Shown here: positions 10,065-21,500 of the stretch, piece after piece
Layout of the letters: the number at the start of each line of letters is the position of its first letter
Position numbering within the stretch: position 1 is the stretch's first letter
Origin: Dipteris shenzhenensis
Taxonomy: Eukaryota; Polypodiophyta; Polypodiopsida; Gleicheniales
DNA: 64,000 bases
Strand: one strand, 5' to 3'
NCBI GenBank assembly: GCA_047967505.1
Contig: CM106539.1
Notes under the pieces: model-generated
The model's input: the letters and a program-made list of their open reading frames with translations, nothing else
The model's database searches: none
What the model was told of the DNA's origin: nothing
Program-made: the position numbers and the translations under genes

Positions 10065-12809
10065 CCCACTCCCGAGGCTGGGAGACCGCGTGCGCGTGCA
10101 CATTCTTAATAACACAAAAATTGGGCTTCCCATCTCATTTCGTTTTCAAACTTGTTTAATGTCTTCGCTCATTCGCTTTCATCGCACACACAGACCTCGA
10201 ACCGCGTGCACTCCGTTTCCACGTCGGATTCACACCGCTTTGCTTTTTTGGGCAGCGTGCTCTCTCCCTTATCTTTTTTCCACACCGTTTTTTTCCAAAT
10301 TATATCAACACGCCAGCGCACTTCACCAAAGCAGCTGCACCGTTTTTATTACCTTTCGTGTTTGTCTCATAGTTTCGGTTTCTCCTATCATTATTTGGGC
10401 TCTTCACAAAAAATACAAATCTCTTTATTCATAATACTAGATTTCAGTTTTCATACCAAACACATCACCTCTTGTTATATGATGGGATACACTCACCATA
10501 GCATCAATCAAATACTAATGCTCTTCCATAGGTGGCATTTATTTTTCTCACATCTCTTGAAAGAGCCGTCACCAAAAATACTCACCAGGAGCATCTATCA
10601 AATGGTCAACTATTTAAAACAAAAAATGATTAATTTGCCAGCTTTTATTAACATAAAAAGAGATTACAAAATTGCCAACCAAAAATAGCTATACTGCCGT
10701 GACCCAGTCCTTTACACCTCAAAACCCCTTAAAACATGAACCAACTCACAAAGACACGAGCCAACTAAAGAGTCTTTCCTACAACTTGTCACCCCTAAAT
10801 CTACTAGCAAACTCCACTAGTCAACATTCATTACAAGCTTTCTCTTTTTTAATAAAGAGCCATGGAGAATACCTGTGTCAAGTTCAAAATCAAGAACCAC
10901 ATACTTCAAAGGGTGGCTGTTAGCGAAGAGTTCTAAGTCATGTGGTAGAGGCAAGCCTCCCAACCAACTACACCCCCAAGGAGGTTAGGTGGGGCTGTGA
11001 GTGTTCCATGCGCCCAAAAAGAGAACTCCACTTGGAATTGCAAGTCACCATGAAACTTCACCTACCATGTTTGTCGAGGTTCTTGCTAGAAAGCCTATCA
11101 ACAATTCTAGCAACAAGTGTGGGATTAAGAGCTCTCCTTGTGCTAACTCCTTATATTTTGTAACAAACGGATGTGTGGAAGGGTTCTCTTATTGGTGTAA
11201 TGAGCACGAGCACATCAGAGCTCAAAACTTTTTGTGGTGCCTGGTACATGTACATAGAGAGGGGCCAAAGTTGATATTCAACATACTTAAGATACTCAAT
11301 AACAAACCTATAATTTTTAATACAAGAAGTTTGATGTAATGAAGATTGCTCCTAATGAGGATAACAAAGCACATTCGATAAGAAGCTTGGGCTGGGAAAT
11401 AAAGGAAGGATCTACTCTTGATGGTTGTGGAATATAGAGCATTGAAAACATCGGTTCTACATTGTGAAGGTAAGCCCAATCAAGCAAAAGAAGGGTTCAA
11501 GCAACAACCAATAGAACAAAAGCAAAAGAAAAAGAAGACAAAAGCGAATAAAGCCAAAGCCAAGAGATCGTACAAAATCCCCTACTTTTCAGCACCATTG
11601 CTCCTCCAATGGTCAACGCACCAACACGTACATGTCCACATTTTAGAGTGATTGGATTAGGTCATGTGTTACAGACTTAGGTTGCTACTCATAGATAATA
11701 AATTCCAACGCATAGAGATTAGGGTCAAGTCACATAGCACAAAAGTTGGCATGCTATAGATTTGCTTGTCGTTGAACTGGCCTGGCCACACTCAATTGTT
11801 GGAACGATTGTTGCAGGGTGGAGAGCATTTATTTTGCACGTATATGATGGTGATTAAACCTACCAAAGGTTGCAAATGCTAGATCTTGCTTGGTTTGCAA
11901 TCACAACCCCTCGAAATGACTAGGATTTAGGTTCCCACTGGTTGCAAATTTTCGAGCTTTAAATGAAGGCAAATGTCCACGGTGGCCTCAAAAGTTGTGC
12001 ACTTGAGTGCAAACTTTTGAGTGAGAGTAGCTTGACTCTAGTTTGCAACTAGTGTTAAATTTTGAGGCTTGTGTTCATTGACTTTAAGAGGACCTCCTTG
12101 TGTAGAGGCCAGATGAATGTCCCCATACTCTCACTTGGCGAGGATGCATAGCAGCTTGTGTAGGGTGCTGTTAGCTGAAGGTATAAGAGGAGGTCCCTGT
12201 CCCCATACCCTGCATGGAAAACCCCCACAGCATCCATGCGTGAATACCCTAGGAGGCTTGTGTGGAGAAGATGTCCCCAACATGCATGAGTCAGCACGGT
12301 GAAGATTGCCACATCACCATCTCCCTCCTTGATGCAGGTCTGTGAGCACTCACTCCCTAGGCTATCTTCGTGACGATGGCATCCTACAGGAGCGATCTTG
12401 GAGTGTATGGGGGTGGCCTCTCGTGATTCAATTGGAAGATGGAACCAAAAGAGGCATGTTGCACATGTGAGAGAGAGGGAGGCCTGAGGCACTCACTCAT
12501 GATGCAAACTTTGCAAGAGAGATTCGTGTGATGGGCAATGGATAATGGATGGAAATTGGAATCTAGGAAAAGGGTAAAGGAAAAAGAGCGCAAAAGCGTG
12601 AGAAAAGAGAAAGGCAATCAGAAGGAGGCGACCTGGGAGCTCCTCCCTACACTCGTACTCTGTTGGAGTCTTCGAGTGTGCTGCTGTAGAGCAACAGGGA
12701 CGACTCACGACTCACGACAGTAGGTCCCTAGTGCCCATCGTCTTCCCCACCAGTTGAAAACGCCCTTCGTGGTGATGAGCTGAGCATGGTCATGGACAGT
12801 GCACAGAGA

Positions 12810-12840
12810 GAAAGAGAGAGAGAAACAGACACAGAGACTG

Positions 12841-12871
<31 letters not shown>

Positions 12872-12873
12872 GA
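12810..12873. repeat. (GA)n-rich microsatellite, interrupted
   Basis: GA units interrupted by AGAAACAGACACAGAGACTG. The minus-strand reading gives spurious Leu-Ser-rich frames. Confidence 0.85.
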
Positions 12874-13774
12874 ATGCAGTAACAACACCCACTGCAGCAG
12901 CGAGATAGTAAAGGCTCGCGGGCCCTTGCAGCACAGGAGGCACAGAGGTCCTACCTGAGGATGAAACTGCCAAGAATCACCCACAATGAATACAACACAG
13001 CAATTGGAGCATCATCGCCATGTCCAAAAGATGACAGACCTCAAGCTCCTAGTAAGCAGAAGATCGCCATAAAAATATATACCCAATGACCCATCCTAGT
13101 GAAGAATGAGAATCAAGGGGGGGGGCGGGGGGGGCAAGGCCATGGCGGGCCTGAGCGTATGATCAGGCATCATCATGTCGATATGACTGAAGTGCTTCCG
13201 TCTTGTTATATCAGCCGATGATGTCCATATATCCTTTAATGAATGCAGGGGGAGGCAGCTGTGAAGGCTGCAGAAGAGAGACTGTGGCCTTTGGAAATTG
13301 GCTTCTTGTTGGAAGACAATCTGATTGGGCCTCTTGGCTTCTTTCACATGTGCAAAACAGTGCAATGTGAACATGAGGCTGAACACTGTTTCTGGTCCCA
13401 GACAGGTACTATATATATACTGTATACTGCTGGCCTGTTCTACCTAGGCAGAATTGATCATTGCATTCATCAGACATCTTCTTCACAGTCTCCTTTCTGT
13501 TTTTTGGATGCTCCTTGTCAAGAGACACTGTATTAGATCCAGTATGTTTTGTTGCTGCTTGCTGAAAGTAGTAACTTTGTCAGCGCTGCCGAAAAAAAAG
13601 AGCTCGGCTGGCCGGATTTTTGTTCAATGGCAATCGAACCAGCAAATTTGAAATTCCAATCGGAAATTGACTAAGAAGTCTGAAATCCTAACCAGCTGGT
13701 TACTATTGAACAATCCAACGAGCCAATTACCTAGTGGATGCTAAGTAAAGCTGTCTCTTCCCTGCTAGTCAATT

Positions 13775-13848
13775 TGAAAAATTTAACCAACTGGATAATA
13801 AGCTGAGGCTCTGAAAAATTTAACCAACTGGATGATAAGCTGAGGCTC
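13775..13848. repeat. 37-bp tandem duplication
   Basis: The unit starting TGAAAAATTTAACCAACTGG is present twice (13775-13811 and 13812-13848), with one visible difference. It lies in the upstream region of the auxin-receptor gene. Confidence 0.85.
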
Positions 13849-14599
13849 TGTTTTCCTGCTCTGTAGCTTGGGCTTTACAATTTAGCTAGTCACTAGTGGT
13901 ATGTTTCTTGTTGAAACTTTGTACCTTGGACTTTGCAATCTAGCTACAAGTAGCAGTCTTGACACACTGTTGAGTATTTAATACGGATATCCTGCAGCCT
14001 TGCACGGTACCTCTAGGCTCTACCATTTCCTTCAATAGCCTCATGAGTCATCAGGATTCAGGATTCAGACCAGCTCAGCTTGCAGACACAACACTCAGCT
14101 CATCAGTCCATCACCCCTCCCAAAATTAGCTTGATCTTTCTTGTACGTATAGTCCTACCCTGCTTCTTTTCTGTTTCTGCACATGAAGTGGATGCTTCAG
14201 TCTCCAGGGTGCTGCAGCCTGCTGCCCCAAATGCTTGCCTCGGAATTGGGTTTAAAAACAAAGCTCTGAGCTTTCCCTCAAGAGTTGAGTCTCTATCTTC
14301 TTCCCAACTGTGGAGTAAATTTTTAGCTTTCTTCTCCATCCAAGCTTGTTGTCCTTATCAAGGCCAAATTGCAATTGTCTCTCTCTTTTAGCTCCTCAGA
14401 GTTTGCATCCTTGCCTGTGATTCCATCACAACAATACCTTCTTTTTGTGTCTGTGAGTAGTCTACACGCCTTCTCCTTTTCTGCCTTCTGTAGCATTCTG
14501 GGCAGGTTTGCAGTCTTAGTCTTTCTCTCTCTCTGTCTCTCTCATTACTCCCAAGCTTTGCTAGTCTTCCTGTCACTCACACTCAGTGGCCTTTTGGTC

Positions 14600-14946
14600 A
14601 GTGTCATACCAGCTTTCAGCCCACTTTTATAATCTAATACAGCCACCCCACAGCTCCCCCTTGACCATTCCAACAGCAGGCGAACCAGTTTCCTTGCGTC
14701 GACTTTTGACGTCGTGCTCTGAATTTGATAAATTTTACTGCTCCATTGCTTGCCTAGCCGCCGTTGAATGCTACAGGGAAGATGCCCAGCAAGCGGACTG
14801 GGCGCATCTCCATGTTTTGACTGGTTGTGTGCAACTCGACAGCTCTTCTCCAATTGGTGCAACGATTCTCTCGAATGGATGCACTGCAGTTGTTTGCTGC
14901 TGAGACTCCAGCTTTCGACTCATAACATAGGAGCGGGCGAGAGAGC

Positions 14947-14978
<32 letters not shown>

Positions 14979-15042
14979 GCGCTCATTCGGTGCAACACAC
15001 GTTGTTGCGAGAGATCTCACGACGCTCGCAAGCACAGCTTAC
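14600..15042 (+). promoter_or_regulatory. probable promoter/5' leader of the TIR1/AFB gene
   Basis: This is the region just upstream of the receptor start codon. A weak TATA-like element (TTTATAAT) lies near 14624. The leader side contains a GA tract at about 14937-14981. An upstream reading frame begins with ATG at 14768 and ends with TGA at 15044-15046, overlapping the receptor ATG (15043-15045) as ATGA. The transcription start cannot be seen from the sequence, so whether this frame is in the mRNA is unknown. GA repeats in plant leaders can be bound by BBR/BPC proteins, which is family knowledge and not shown here. Confidence 0.4.
14937..14981. repeat. (GA)n microsatellite in the 5' leader
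   Basis: GAGA runs interrupted by GC dinucleotides, ending about 60 bp before the receptor ATG. In the upstream frame it codes for an Arg-Glu repeat. Confidence 0.9.
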
Positions 15043-15563
15043 ATGACAGACGCACCTGGAGCCCATAGAGCGGCTCACCGGGACCTCGAACGTATCCCAA
15101 ACGCGGACATGCATTTGCCCATCACTGAGGATTTGCTAGAGCATGTCTTGAGGTTTGTCACAGCGCACAAGGACAGAAACGCTGTCTCTCTTGTGTGTAA
15201 GGCTTGGAATCGGATTGAAGCCTATAGCAGACAGCGTGTTTTCATCGGAAATTGCTATGTAGTGTCACCCGAAAGATTGGCCGAGCGTTTCCCGAGGATA
15301 AACTCTGTGACATTGAAAGGGAAACCCAGATTTGCCGATTTCGATCTTGTGCCGCAAAATTGGGGAGCACACGTACATCCATGGGTCGAAACGTTTTCGA
15401 AATCCTATCCTCTACTAGAAGAGCTGCGGTTGAAGCGGATGGTAATTTCAGATGAGAGTCTCGACTTGATCGCCCGCTCTTTTCCATCCTTTCGAGTTCT
15501 AGTCCTCACGAGCTGCGATGGCTTCAGCACGGACGGCCTTGCCGCGATCGCAGGCAATTGCAA
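15043..15563 (+). CDS. TIR1/AFB: TIR1/AFB exon 1 (F-box)
   Basis: Codes for residues 1-173 plus two bases of codon 174. It starts at ATG 15043 ([10 protein letters not shown]), giving an N-terminal tail of about 22 residues before the F-box, longer than that of TIR1. It ends at AATTGCAA before GTATGTC. Without splicing the frame drifts into non-homologous sequence after GNCK, which supports the donor at 15564. Confidence 0.93.
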
Positions 15564-18500
15564 GTATGTCAATCTTCGACTCTTTGGTTCAAAAGTGAGA
15601 TCCGTCATATCATTAGGATTGTTGCTGCGTTTTATTGGGCAAGCGTTTCGATCGAGTCGGAAGTCAGTCTTGAAACAAATCAAGATCATAGCGAAGTTTC
15701 GGAGTGTGTCACCGGATTTGCAGATGAATGATCTGCTTGTATGTCGACACCGTTGTTCCTTGGGATGTTTTACTGCAGTGAATTAATGAGCCTCGTTTTT
15801 GTGCAGGCAATTAACACACCTTGAGCTCGCGGAAAACATTGTGATTGACAAGTCAGGATCCTGGTTGAAGGCTTTTCCTGAGACATGCACTTCGTTGGTG
15901 TCCTTAAATTTTGAAAATCTCGTTAGTGAAGTCGATTTTCCTACTCTTGAAGGACTTGTGAGCAGGTGTACCGCGCTTAAGAGTCTGAAGTTGAATAGAT
16001 CAGCCTCATTGGTACAACTACAGCGGTTGCTTTTAGAGTGTCCTCAGCTCCATGAGCTTGGCACCGGCTCATTTTCTCCAGCAGTGACGTCAGGCGATCA
16101 AGAGAACCTCCGTAATGTTCTCAGTAGATGCAGACAGCTGCAATCTTTGTCAGGATTTGGGGATGTGGTGCCGATCTATCTTCCAATGATTTACCCAATT
16201 TGCTCAAATTTGTTATCTCTAAATTTAAGCTACTCTCCTATAAATGACGGGGAGTTGTCCGACCTTGTCAATCAGTGCCAGAGACTCCGTCGATTATGGG
16301 TGTGTACCCTCATCCCTGATAAAAGTTAATGTCAACTCTCCGTTGTGTGTGTGTGTTGACAAAATATAAAGTGTGTCTGTGTGAGAGAGAGAGAAAGATA
16401 GATATAGAGAGAGAGAGATAGAGAGGGGGGGGGGGGGCCGGGGAGGAGGAGGAGAGGTTCTTTTACTTCGTAGCAACATTGCCAAGGAGCCAAATGATGA
16501 TGATGATGAGTGAGTGAGAGAGAGATGATGATGATGATGATGAGTCTGTCTGACATTGCAGCGCAAGGTAGGGACCTGACGGTAGAAGCTTAAGAGCTTA
16601 GAGTGCGTTCCCACGCTTGGCATACCCAGCAAAAATGTTGGGGAATGCATGCGCTTGATAGGCCCCCACGTATGGCCCAAGAAATCTCAATGCTGAATGT
16701 GAGCCCCTGCAATGCCCCATTGGAGATGGGAAACATCCCTCTCCACCCTGGCATCACGGGGTCAGCTCTAAAAATAATCAATATGCAGCTCAAAATGATG
16801 TTACCAACGCAGGCTTGTACGTCATAGATAGAATTTTGCAGGTGCAGGCTCCATTGCACTCGTGGGGACGAACACTTGGCTACGCTGGTGGCTGCCAGGA
16901 CGCTCGCATACTACGCTGGTGGCTGTCAGGGTGCTGACATATTTGCCAGCCCGACAGCCCGTGGGAGAGCGCTCTAAGTCACATGAGAGAGAGAGAGAGA
17001 GAGAGAGCACTTGTTTGGAAATTCTTGCCAATTGACATGAACGCCTTCAAAATGTTTGTGCCCTTCGGCAGAATAGAAAGAAACAAGTGACGCTGTGAGA
17101 ATAGATGTAGTACAACTTTTTATGGCACGCTTAGCTGGGATTGCCCAATAATAGTGCTTGTCCTCTTGATCTGAGGAAGTCAGCTACCATGAAAAGCTCA
17201 TATAAATAGCGTAACAGGACCATTCCCAGCCAAGTCTGTGATGTTCTGTCCACATCTACAGCAGAAGCCTTGTAAGTACAGCTACACAGGGCACTCCGAC
17301 TAGTTGTAAGGAGGGCACAGCCTGCATAGACTCACTGTTAGAACACAAAGCGAGGGAGGTTGCTTGCTGTAGCAACAAAACCCGCAGAGTGGAAGATTTT
17401 GTAAATGTAGCCCAAAACTCAGACAGTGCTAACTCAGATCTCACTCCTTTCCTTATTGTGCACATAGATAGATGCAGACAGTTAATGAACCATGCACATG
17501 AGAGTAGAAACAGTAAATATGTATCGCTCCAATGATGGACAAAACCTTGTGCAAAGGTGTGCTCATTTGTGCCACCATCTAGCAGTTAAGGTATGGCCTA
17601 GATGTGGACCCTGGGCACCACAAAACTGTCCTCCACCTCCTCCTGGCACCTCCGAAATTCTTGTCAGCCTGCATGCTATCCAAGAGCTTAAGTGGGCTGA
17701 GTAGATGCCCTTGCTGCTTCCGCCTGCAAATGGTGAGTTACTGTTGGTGTCCTGATTCTTGACCTCTTTGCTGCTTCTGTCTGCAGCCAATGGTGAGGCA
17801 CAAGGCAAACGCCTCCTTGATGCTGGAGTGCAGCCAATGTGTGAGGCACTAAGTGTGTGTGTGGACCTCCCAGCTGCTGGAACTGCAGCCAAAAACTGAG
17901 GTGCCAAAGATCAATGGACTGCCTCTACAGAGCCCCATTTTATAGGGCTGGAATACCCTAGGAATAGGCCGACCAGATCTGCAGAGTGGCCGACCAATCT
18001 CTACCAATACAGATTGGCCTGGCCAACCAGTCAGCCCAGCCCTGCAGTCTGTACGGCCACCGTACAGTCAGCTCCTACCGCCTCCTTGCCAACTTTTCCT
18101 GCTCCAGCCATCTGTACGTGCTCGCAGCTAACATGCTTCTGTCATCTACTGCATTGGTCCTGCCTATAAATAGGCCAAGAGCCTATCTGTACTTTCTATA
18201 CTCGCTGTCGCCCTGCACTAGTCCTGTCATCATTGGTCCCTGCATCAGTCGTTGTATGCAGTCATATCTGCTGCTCACATGGCAGCCTGCATGCTGCCCT
18301 TGTGGCAGCCCTGCTACTGCTATCAGATCTGTCTGTGTGGCAGCCCATGTGAACTCTCTCTTTCCCCTTATATATGTGTTGCTGGTACAGCTTCCCTATG
18401 TCCACCTCATTTGGGGGCTCACAGGTGGGGAGGTGACCTTTATAATCTCAACAAGTCCTCTCACTGACCCACTATCGGTCAACACCCACTCGTCGATGCA

Positions 18501-21500
18501 AATGCTTCATCAGCTCCCATAAAGAAGCGTTCAAGAACAAGTCGGAGTTGTCCTTGATCGTGGGCCCTTAAACCCACAACTCGCTCTTCTAGGTCCACAA
18601 GCAAACCCACCGGTACCATCCAAGTAGCACCTAGCACCTATGGTCCATGGTACCATCCACCCGACAATTGGATGGTCATGTTTCTGTTAGACTGTGGCTT
18701 GTGCAATAGTGAGATCACAAGATAATGAATCATTTGTTGGACCTTAGGTGGTACTTGGACATCTTAGAGATTCTATCGTGTTTGACTCAGGTTGGCATTG
18801 GCATAGTTAGTGGGTATGTCTTGATAGGGCAGGAGATTGGTTATAGGTGGCGAGATGCTTTTGAATTTGATATCTTTTTGGAGTCAAAAGCCATTTAGTT
18901 TCTCAACAGGAGGTTTCAGAAGATTTTTGCTTCTCCATTAGATTTTAGAGCTATGTCATTGTTATTTGATCCAGATTGGATTGGGCGGTTGGTGGACTCA
19001 ACATGAAATTCTTGAACTATGGTGCTCGATAATTTCTTGAGGTTCTATGCCACATCATTAGAAGCCATACGTGGGGTGTAGGACATGTGGGTATGTGGAC
19101 CGGCATTGGTGGATGCCTTCAACTATTTCCTGATTTCGCTTTTGTGGAAGGAGTTGGGGAGCAAGAGTCAGTGTAGGCCCACGTCTGGTAATCAAAAGGG
19201 AATGGCCCAATATGCGAATCAATTCCCAACATGTGAGCGCTCATATGAGGAAAGGATAGGGATTGACACTTTCAAGAAAACATGGTTAGAACTATTTATC
19301 ATTGGGCATGCAAGGGCTGCCACATTGGGAGAGGGAAGATTAGAAAGCTTTAAGGACACCACAAGGGATGCTATGTCTGCAGCACTATAGGTGGGCAATA
19401 GATCAGAATTTATCTGGAGGAAAGATGAACAACAGAGTACCCAGCCATGTGTGCTGGAAGGGCCATCAAATGGGCAAGGATTGGAGGGATTTAGGGTCTA
19501 TGAGGGCCTTGAAATGACCTGATTAGGGGCAAGACCTGTAGACTAGGGTGGGGCATCAAACTGTCCAGTCAACCATCTGGTAGGGCTGGTTGACCTGGAC
19601 AGGTCAGGTGTCACTGGACAAGTCAGGCATCATGGGCAGATGGGTGGCCTTTTTTGTTGGGTCCGCCGGTCAAAGGCTGGACCTTGGTAGGTAGGTCTCC
19701 TATAGGGCTGGCGGCCAGCTATTTCAATATGAGGTTCATTGTCCCACCTATAAACCCCCCATATGATGAGAGCTCATGGACATGATACCAGTGTAGTTTT
19801 TTGGGGTTTCTCAACCTAGTTCAACATTCTGGGGTTCTAGCTTTGAGGGATCCAGATCTTAGCATTCTAGCTCTAAGTGATTTGGGAGGCAGCTCCAGAT
19901 CTGATGGATAGTTCCAAAGTCAGGGGATCCAACAGCCAATTCTAGAGTATGGGAAGTCCAGGAGTCTGTTCCAGTTCGATATCCAGATCTGGGAGATTGT
20001 TTCAAGTTCAGGAGATTGGGCGGATCCAATGACCTAGCAAAGCAGGTTGATAAGTTGCAAGTTGGCATTCCTGCAGGTTGGTTGTACAACAATTTCCTAG
20101 GTTGGCAGACCCATAGACTTGGTCGGCCAATCTATCAAAGGGCTTGGCTTATGGTCCTATAAAAGGCCCCATCCAAGGGCCGTTCTATAACTTTGTCTTG
20201 AGGCAGCCCTCACCCATTCTGCAGCATCAACTAGTGCATGCCTACAACTAGTAGGGGAGCATGCTTGTGCAGGAGGAGGATGCATCTAGAGAGACTCGAC
20301 AATACCTATTGTTAGTGAGCTCATTGAGGAGCTTGCAAGTAGAGGAGTGCAAGGCCATCAGTAGGAGCAGCACATGTGCTCACCATGGCAGTGGATTGGT
20401 AACACGTCCCCAGCACTCCTGAAACTTATGATCTGCAACCAAACACAAGATCACACCCAACGTGAGGAATCTGAGCAGGCTGCTCGCCACCCAGCCATGA
20501 CATCCACGGGATGCGATCCCAAATCAGGAGATGTCCCCTCCGAGCCATGAGCTGAGCTACTGGCACGAACTTCCAACCAGATCCTAAGCAGCCTAGTGTC
20601 CCATACCACTAGGTGGTGCCAAGAGGCCTGGGATTTGCTGCTGGTCCTTGGGCTACGCTAAGATGCAGGCACGCGTCCGCGACTCAATCCAGGATTAGAC
20701 CTAGCACCTGGGAATGAGAGTCGCTCCCATCGGCTCCTTGAGAACTGAACCCCTGGGCCCCTTATATAGACTCGGGCCCAATGAATCAAAAATAGCGAAG
20801 ACCTCTAATTGGTTCGTACCCTTGCCACTCAACCCGGGAATCAATCTTGCCTAGCCCTAAGCCTCCCCAGGCTACCTGAGCTAGTCTTGTGTACCTCAGT
20901 ACACGTCAGATACCAATCCGTTCACATGACATACTTCCCCTCCTCTAAGAACTCACTCCCGAGTTCGCTAAAAAATTCGGGAATGTCCTCTGGAGGTTCG
21001 GTAATGTCTCCCATGATGCATCCTCCTCAACACGATCCTTCCACTTTCTTGTGTTCCGTGATAGTTCGATTACGAATCTATCTTTCACGAAATTCGGGAA
21101 TACTCTCAGGTTCGTCTGGAATAAAAGTCAAATCTATAACTTCTATTATTTCTTGAGGAGAAACAAGTTGATCATCTGCACCCAGTAACTCTTTCATTCT
21201 ACTGACATGAAATACTAGATGTACTTTAACATCAGGAGGCCATTCTAGTTTATATGCAATTGGTCCAATTCTTTTAATAGTCTTGAACGGACCACAATAT
21301 CTGGGGATAACTTCGGAACCAAACTAGTACTTAGGCTCTTGGATTCCTTAGGAATACGTAAATATACCACCGTCCCTTAAGAGAACTCTCTGGGTGAACG
21401 ATGTCTATTAGCATAAAATCTGTCCCGATCTTGGACACTTCTAATAGACTCCTTGGCAAACTGCAACATTTCTTGCATGTCTTGCAAGAATGTTTTTGCA

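Larger units (their letters stand above)
9243..14000. other. intergenic, no gene supported
   Basis: No coding exon is convincing. Frames at 10152-10688 (plus, 178 codons) and 12055-12492 (minus, 145 codons) have no recognisable domain and biased composition. The stretch holds G-rich DNA at 9840-10080, GA microsatellites near 12810-12873, a poly-G run near 13119-13133 and a short TA run near 13411. I see nothing else. Confidence 0.5.

Noticed and set aside
9833-10159. Overlapping frames on both strands
   Set aside because: Composition artefacts of the GGGA-rich tract.
10152-10688. 178-codon plus-strand frame
   Set aside because: Ser/His/Phe-rich with no domain or motif. The region is T-rich and there is no start or splice context to support a gene.
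12055-12492. 145-codon minus-strand frame
   Set aside because: No recognisable motif. Composition and context do not separate it from chance.
15043-15786. Unspliced 247-codon reading of exon 1
   Set aside because: After residue 174 the peptide loses homology to TIR1/AFB. The GT-AG intron 15564-15806 restores it.
17986-18522. 178-codon plus-strand frame
   Set aside because: Lies in a GC- and pyrimidine-rich leader-like stretch with a TATA box inside it, so it is better explained as LTR or leader sequence.
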